The notes under the pieces: model-generated
What the model was told of the DNA's origin: nothing
Database searches by the model: none
Seen by the model: the letters and a program-made list of their open reading frames with translations, nothing else
Shown here: positions 6,117-9,276 of the stretch, in pieces
Layout: every line of letters begins with the position of its first letter
Position numbering within the stretch: the first letter of the stretch is position 1
NCBI GenBank assembly: GCA_945622055.1
Contig: CALZBV010000086.1
Coordinates: 1 to 9,276, forward strand
Reading direction: 5' to 3'
DNA from: an uncultured Clostridia bacterium
GTDB taxonomy: Bacteria > Bacillota > Clostridia > Lachnospirales > Lachnospiraceae
Length of the DNA: 9,276 nt
Position numbers and translations under genes: made by a program

Positions 6117-7100
6117 TCATTCTTTCCTGCCCTCATACTGGGAAAAATCCAGCACAATCTTCGTTCCCACATTTACCTCAGATTCTGCAGAAAGGCCGAT
6201 GTGAAGCCGGTTGCAGATTTGCCTGCACAAATACAGTCCCAATCCGCTTGCCTGCTTATCCGCCCGCCCGTTCCCACCGGTAAAACCGCGTTCAAAAATA
6301 CGCGGCAAATCCTCCGGTGCAATACCGATTCCCGTGTCCTCGATGCAAAGCTGCTTCTCCTTCGGGCTGTAAATTCGGATGCTTCCCTGTCTCGTATACT
6401 TTAAAGCATTTGAAAGCAGCTGCTCCAGCACAAAACAAAGCCATTTTTCATCCGTTACCGCACGAACCCCGACCGGCTCATACGTAAACTGAAGCTTCTT
6501 TGCAATAAAGTCCGGAGCAAACCTCCGAACCGTCTGTCTGAGCATCGGGTCCAGCGCCTGCTCCCGAAACACATAATCCGTGCTGTCCGAATCCAGCCGC
6601 AGAAACACCAGCACCATCTCCACATACCCTTCAATCCGTCGCAGCTCATACAACAGCCTGCGCGACTCTGCAGAATCCTCCTTCTGCAGTGCCAGACGAA
6701 GCGATGCAATCGGCGTCTTGATCTGGTGTGCCCAGACGGTATAATACTCCATCATACTGTCATACTTTTGCTTCCACTCCCCTGAAATACGAAAGGCTTC
6801 CTGTTGCAAAAGCTCCACAAGCTCCCGGTAATCCTTTTCACAGATGTATTCGGCAGCCGGCGGCAAAAACAGCAGTGGGACAGATTTCCCCGCTTCCAGC
6901 AGCTTATGCTTTTTCCGCTCCTCCCGAAAATCAAGCAGCAGCAGCAAAAAACCGAAAAGTCCGCAGATTGCAGCCGGATAAATCGCAGCAAGCACCGGAA
7001 GGTGATATAAAAGAAATGTTACAACATAAATCCCCGCAAAGAAAAGACACACCAACAGCCTCTTTTTCCGGCTTTCCAAATATGCAAACAATAATGACAC
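6117..7100 (-). CDS. Bce-type intramembrane-sensing histidine kinase
   Basis: This sensor kinase would phosphorylate the adjacent response regulator. The 327-residue protein has two membrane segments near the N-terminus (about 14-34 and 38-56) with only a few residues outside. It therefore lacks a periplasmic sensor domain, as in BceS-like kinases that read the state of their partner ABC transporter. The phosphoacceptor is H125 in TVWAHQIKTPIASLR. The ATPase domain has an N-box (N231 in LLSNALKYT), G1 (DTGIGI, 255-260), F-box (IFERGFTG) and G2 (GLGLY, 286-290). The start is GTG at 7100, supported by AGGAG 6 nt upstream. It lies 61 nt after the regulator, and no terminator was seen between them. 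Confidence 0.93.
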   Translation of the reverse strand: MSLLFAYLESRKKRLLVCLFFAGIYVVTFLLYHLPVLAAIYPAAICGLFGFLLLLLDFREERKKHKLLEAGKSVPLLFLPPAAEYICEKDYRELVELLQQEAFRISGEWKQKYDSMMEYYTVWAHQIKTPIASLRLALQKEDSAESRRLLYELRRIEGYVEMVLVFLRLDSDSTDYVFREQALDPMLRQTVRRFAPDFIAKKLQFTYEPVGVRAVTDEKWLCFVLEQLLSNALKYTRQGSIRIYSPKEKQLCIEDTGIGIAPEDLPRIFERGFTGGNGRADKQASGLGLYLCRQICNRLHIGLSAESEVNVGTKIVLDFSQYEGRKE

Positions 7101-7106
7101 GAATTT

Positions 7107-7111
7107 CTCCT
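7107..7111 (-). promoter_or_regulatory. Kinase ribosome binding site (supports the GTG start)
   Basis: AGGAG on the minus strand, 6 nt before the GTG at 7100. It supports a GTG start, which gives an N-terminus typical of the family and keeps both membrane segments. Confidence 0.75.
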
Positions 7112-7161
7112 ACCTTTCAGTCCATTTCCACAGGTCAGCCTGCAATTCCTGCCCGGGCTTC

Positions 7162-7839
7162 TTATGAAGTCTCAATTACATAGCCCACACCGAATTTTGT
7201 TGTAATAAAGCTCTCAAGTCCTGCTGCCTCAAGCTTTTTCCGCAGTCTGCCGACATTGACCGTAAGCGCATTCTCATCGACAAATGCATCCGTTTCCCAA
7301 AGCCTTTCCATCAGCTTCTCGCGGCTCACCACTTTTCCTTTATTCTCCATAAGGCAAAATAAAATACGGTATTCGTTCTTTGTAAGCGGAATCTTCTCAC
7401 CATGATAGGAAAGCGAATTCTCTCCGGTATTCAAAAATGCCTCTCTGTGAGAAAGCACCATCACTGCGGTCGAAAAATCATACGTCCGGCGAAGCATCGC
7501 CATGAGCTTTGCCATCAACACCCCGGAATCAAACGGCTTTGCAATGAAGTCGTCCCCACCCATGCTCATCGCCATCACGATATTCATATTATCCGAAGCC
7601 GACGAAAGAAAAATAATCGGAACACGGGAAAGCTTCCGTATTTCCTGACACCAGTGATAACCATTATAAAACGGCAGGGTAATGTCCATCAGCACAAGCT
7701 GAGGCGCCGCCTCCTGAAACTCCTTCGTTATCTCGCGGAAATCCTGTGCAAGCACAGCCTCCATTCCCCATAAAACGACCAGGTCGAAAATACCCTGCGC
7801 AATGCCGGGGTCATCCTCCACAACAAAAATACGATACAT
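7162..7839 (-). CDS. Bce-type OmpR-family response regulator
   Basis: This DNA-binding regulator is partnered with the downstream kinase. Counting from the ATG at 7839, the 225-residue protein has a receiver domain (about 1-115) with acidic pocket E8-D9-D10, phosphoacceptor D52 in LVLMDITLP, a serine switch residue in IIFLSSASD and K101 in AKPFD. The C-terminal winged helix (about 130-225) ends in TKFGVGYVIE, the standard OmpR-type wing. An in-frame GTG at 7848 would add three residues, but GGAG (7850-7853) lies 10 nt from the ATG and only 1 nt from that GTG, so the ATG is preferred. Its likely target is the TGTTAGAA repeat array upstream of the transporter genes. Confidence 0.94.
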   Translation of the reverse strand: MYRIFVVEDDPGIAQGIFDLVVLWGMEAVLAQDFREITKEFQEAAPQLVLMDITLPFYNGYHWCQEIRKLSRVPIIFLSSASDNMNIVMAMSMGGDDFIAKPFDSGVLMAKLMAMLRRTYDFSTAVMVLSHREAFLNTGENSLSYHGEKIPLTKNEYRILFCLMENKGKVVSREKLMERLWETDAFVDENALTVNVGRLRKKLEAAGLESFITTKFGVGYVIETS

Positions 7840-7849
7840 TCTGCTCACG

Positions 7850-7853
7850 CTCC
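7850..7853 (-). promoter_or_regulatory. Response regulator ribosome binding site (decides the start)
   Basis: GGAG on the minus strand, 10 nt upstream of the ATG at 7839 and only 1 nt from the alternative GTG at 7848. It favours the ATG. Confidence 0.55.
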
Positions 7854-7872
7854 ACTCTATTGCTGATTCCTT

Positions 7873-7881
7873 ATTTTACCA
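7873..7881 (-). promoter_or_regulatory. Possible extended -10 promoter of the regulator-kinase genes
   Basis: The minus strand reads TGGTAAAAT, an extended -10 element (TGNTAAAAT). No convincing -35 box lies 17 nt upstream (TGGGAT). If used, the leader would be about 27 nt. This is the best candidate in the divergent spacer for expression of the regulator and kinase, but it is weak. Confidence 0.35.
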
Positions 7882-7959
7882 TATAAAAAGGCACAATCCC
7901 ACTAAAACAGAATTTTCTTAATAATTCCTTTGTAAAAAATAAAAAAATATAAATATTTA

Positions 7960-7988
7960 TTGACCGGGCAATGAATTCTTGATATAAT
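7960..7988 (+). promoter_or_regulatory. Sigma-A promoter of the DUF4234 gene
   Basis: TTGACC (7960-7965) and a perfect TATAAT (7983-7988) are separated by 17 nt. A very A/T-rich stretch lies directly upstream (about 7931-7960) and could act as an UP element. The start is expected near 7995. It diverges from the regulator gene. Confidence 0.88.
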
Positions 7989-8020
7989 CATACTAACAAA
8001 AAACAACGGAGGAAAACATA

Positions 8021-8419
8021 ATGCACGTAAAAGAAGACAGATCTTTACCGATGTACATCCTGTTATCCATTGTAACCTGCGGTCTCTACAGCTATTGGTT
8101 TTTATACTCCATAGCAAGTGACGCAAATACCGTTTGTGACGGTGACGGACAGAAGACTTCCGGCTTAATTGCGTTTATTCTTCTCTCTTTTGTTACCTGC
8201 GGTATTTATACCTGGTTCTGGTATTACAACCTTGGAAACCGTCTTGCAAGCAACGCGCCGCGTTACGGTCTTTCTTTCCAGGAAAACGGTACCACCATTC
8301 TCATCTGGCTGATTTTCGGTTCCATGCTTTGTGGAATCGGACCATTCATTGCAATGCACATTCTCATGAAGAATATGAATGCTCTTGCACATGCTTACAA
8401 TGTTCAGCACAACTGCTAA
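8021..8419 (+). CDS. DUF4234 family small membrane protein
   Basis: This 132-residue integral membrane protein is recognised as DUF4234-like by its pattern of short helices and the motif TCGLYSYWFLY. No biochemical function is known for the family. Three membrane segments are predicted, near 10-30, 48-70 and 92-116. The first two are an internal duplication: LLSIVTCGLYSYWFLYS (14-30) and LLSFVTCGIYTWFWYYN (54-70), 40 residues apart. The protein ends in a histidine- and cysteine-bearing tail (HNC). The ATG at 8021 follows GGAGG (8008-8012) with 8 nt spacing. It has its own strong promoter and terminator, so it is probably a monocistronic unit, divergent from the Bce regulator. Confidence 0.82.
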   Translation: MHVKEDRSLPMYILLSIVTCGLYSYWFLYSIASDANTVCDGDGQKTSGLIAFILLSFVTCGIYTWFWYYNLGNRLASNAPRYGLSFQENGTTILIWLIFGSMLCGIGPFIAMHILMKNMNALAHAYNVQHNC

Positions 8420-8436
8420 TCGCCAATGATTCGAAC

Positions 8437-8463
8437 AAGGGCTGCCAATTTGGCAGCCCTTTT
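8437..8463 (+). terminator. Intrinsic terminator after the DUF4234 gene
   Basis: A 10 bp G-C rich stem, AAGGGCTGCC (8437-8446) with GGCAGCCCTT (8452-8461), has a 5 nt loop and ends in TTTT. The U-tract is short, so some read-through into the next gene is possible. It lies 17 nt after the DUF4234 stop codon. Confidence 0.85.
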
Positions 8464-8507
8464 CAACTGTAATACTGTCAGCCAATAAAAAGAAAGGAGC
8501 ACAGACA

Positions 8508-8912
8508 ATGGACACCAAAAAAATCTTCAAAGCAGCAATGACCCTTGCCGTCGTCTTTGTATTGATCTTACTGCTGTATCACTGTCCGTTCTCCTACTTG
8601 TTCGGCCTGTCCTGCCCGGGCTGCGGAATGACACGTGCCTTTTTCTCCTTACTGCAGCTCCGGTTTGCAGAGGCATTTTATTACCACCCGCTTTTTCCGC
8701 TGGTCATTTTGCTTGCACTCGGATATATCCTTATGTATTTTCGAATCCTCCGCATTTCCGAACGAACCAAAAGGATTGTCCTGACTCTCTCATGTGCCCT
8801 CTTTATCCTTGTGTACTTTATCCGCTTATTCTCCGGACATCCGGTGGTTGCCTGGGACAAAGAAAAATCACTTTTCCATCGAATCTTCCGATGCATCTTC
8901 ATGCACTACTAA
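8508..8912 (+). CDS. DUF2752 family membrane protein
   Basis: This 134-residue membrane protein is recognised by the DUF2752 signature SCPGCGMTRAF (35-45), which lies after the first membrane helix (about 10-34). A second helix (about 59-78) is preceded by H60-P61, and a third spans about 90-108. The family has no established function; the CPGCG pair could bind metal or form a disulfide, which is inference. The ATG follows AAAGGAG (8493-8499) with 8 nt spacing. It starts 44 nt after the DUF4234 terminator. No convincing promoter of its own was found, so it may depend on read-through. Its TAA overlaps the stop of the converging gene by 4 nt. Confidence 0.85.
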   Translation: MDTKKIFKAAMTLAVVFVLILLLYHCPFSYLFGLSCPGCGMTRAFFSLLQLRFAEAFYYHPLFPLVILLALGYILMYFRILRISERTKRIVLTLSCALFILVYFIRLFSGHPVVAWDKEKSLFHRIFRCIFMHY

Positions 8913-9276
8913 AACCTTCTGCTTCCGCCGGAATGCGAATGTCCGCCCGAGCTTCTGCCACCGCCGCCGGAGCTGCGTCCGCCACCGGAGCTGCCGGAGC
9001 TCTGCGGCGAATAAACCTTCTTCACCGTCTCACGCAAAAACTCATCCTGCTTCGCAACAATACCGGAGCAGTTCTTATTCATGTAATCCTTTCCGGATAC
9101 CGTAACCTTGCCGCCGGATTGTGCTACCATGATGGCCACTGCAATTCCTGCAAAACCGGCAGAACCAAGAATCCATATACCCCACGGAAATGTCATAAGT
9201 ATACGTTCCAGCGAACGGTCCTTATAGTAATTGGAAGGGCCTGCATAGGTTTCACCATAATCCTGTCCCGGAAGAT
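8909..9276 (-). CDS. TPM-domain-like membrane protein (partial, N-terminus beyond window)
   Basis: Only the last 121 residues are visible; the frame stays open to the right edge, so the start is outside. The visible part has an acidic/aromatic segment with YGETYAGPSNYYKD, one membrane helix (FPWGIWILGSAGFAGIAVA), a short domain with DYMNKN and FLRETVKKVY, and a 36-residue Gly/Ser/Arg-rich tail ending in SGGSRRF. This layout matches the C-terminal half of TPM-domain (YgcG-like) secreted or membrane-anchored proteins of Firmicutes, whose function is largely unclear. The identification rests on this tail region only, because the TPM domain itself would lie beyond the window. Confidence 0.7.
   Translation of the reverse strand, partial: LPGQDYGETYAGPSNYYKDRSLERILMTFPWGIWILGSAGFAGIAVAIMVAQSGGKVTVSGKDYMNKNCSGIVAKQDEFLRETVKKVYSPQSSGSSGGGRSSGGGGRSSGGHSHSGGSRRF

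Noticed and set aside
6728..7183. Plus-strand open frame of 151 codons opposite the kinase gene
   Set aside because: It is antisense to the kinase, its composition is that of a shadow frame, and no family is recognised.
7902..8126. Minus-strand open frame in the divergent spacer
   Set aside because: It covers the strong DUF4234 promoter and the start of that gene and ends in low-complexity A/T-rich sequence.
8165..8530. Minus-strand open frame of 121 codons across the DUF4234 gene and terminator
   Set aside because: It runs through the terminator and the opposite strand of the DUF4234 gene; no ribosome binding site or domain was seen.

Overview
The window looks like a chromosomal segment of a low-to-moderate GC Firmicute. 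The r-protein sequences, GGAGG-type ribosome binding sites, sigma-A promoters and a Bce-type resistance module point to class Clostridia, most likely a Lachnospiraceae-like gut anaerobe. That placement is inferred from protein character, not from a search. No rRNA, tRNA, CRISPR array, insertion sequence or phage gene was seen.

Region 1 (1-2989, minus strand) is the start of the S10 ribosomal protein operon, transcribed right to left: promoter, about 275 nt of untranslated leader, rpsJ (S10), rplC (L3), rplD (L4), rplW (L23), then rplB (L2), which runs off the left edge. The sigma-A promoter is very clear (TTGCAT, 17 nt, TATAAT). The leader is rich in inverted repeats, including a long-range pairing that competes with a local hairpin. 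Strong hairpins also sit in the rpsJ-rplC and rplW-rplB spacers, just upstream of ribosome binding sites.

Region 2 (about 2990-7960, minus strand) is a complete Bce-type antimicrobial-peptide sensing and detoxification module. It encodes an OmpR-family response regulator, a short intramembrane-sensing histidine kinase, an ABC ATPase and a large FtsX-type permease with an extracellular domain of about 240 residues. The 144 nt kinase-ATPase gap holds two copies of TGTTAGAANNAGAA exactly 21 bp apart, a third inverted half-site, and an extended -10 promoter with a poor -35. This is what one expects of an activator-dependent promoter driven by the neighbouring regulator. By family knowledge, the transporter and kinase form a sensory complex, transport activity triggers phosphorylation, and the regulator induces the transporter.

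Region 3 (about 7949-9276) holds small membrane proteins. A DUF4234 gene (plus) has an excellent promoter and a terminator. It is followed by a DUF2752 gene (plus). Converging on it and overlapping its stop codon is the C-terminal end of a TPM-domain-like membrane protein (minus) that continues past the right edge. The functions of the DUF proteins are unknown.

The items most worth following up are the Bce operator array, the structured S10 leader and intercistronic hairpins, and the DUF4234/DUF2752/TPM membrane-protein group next to the Bce module.
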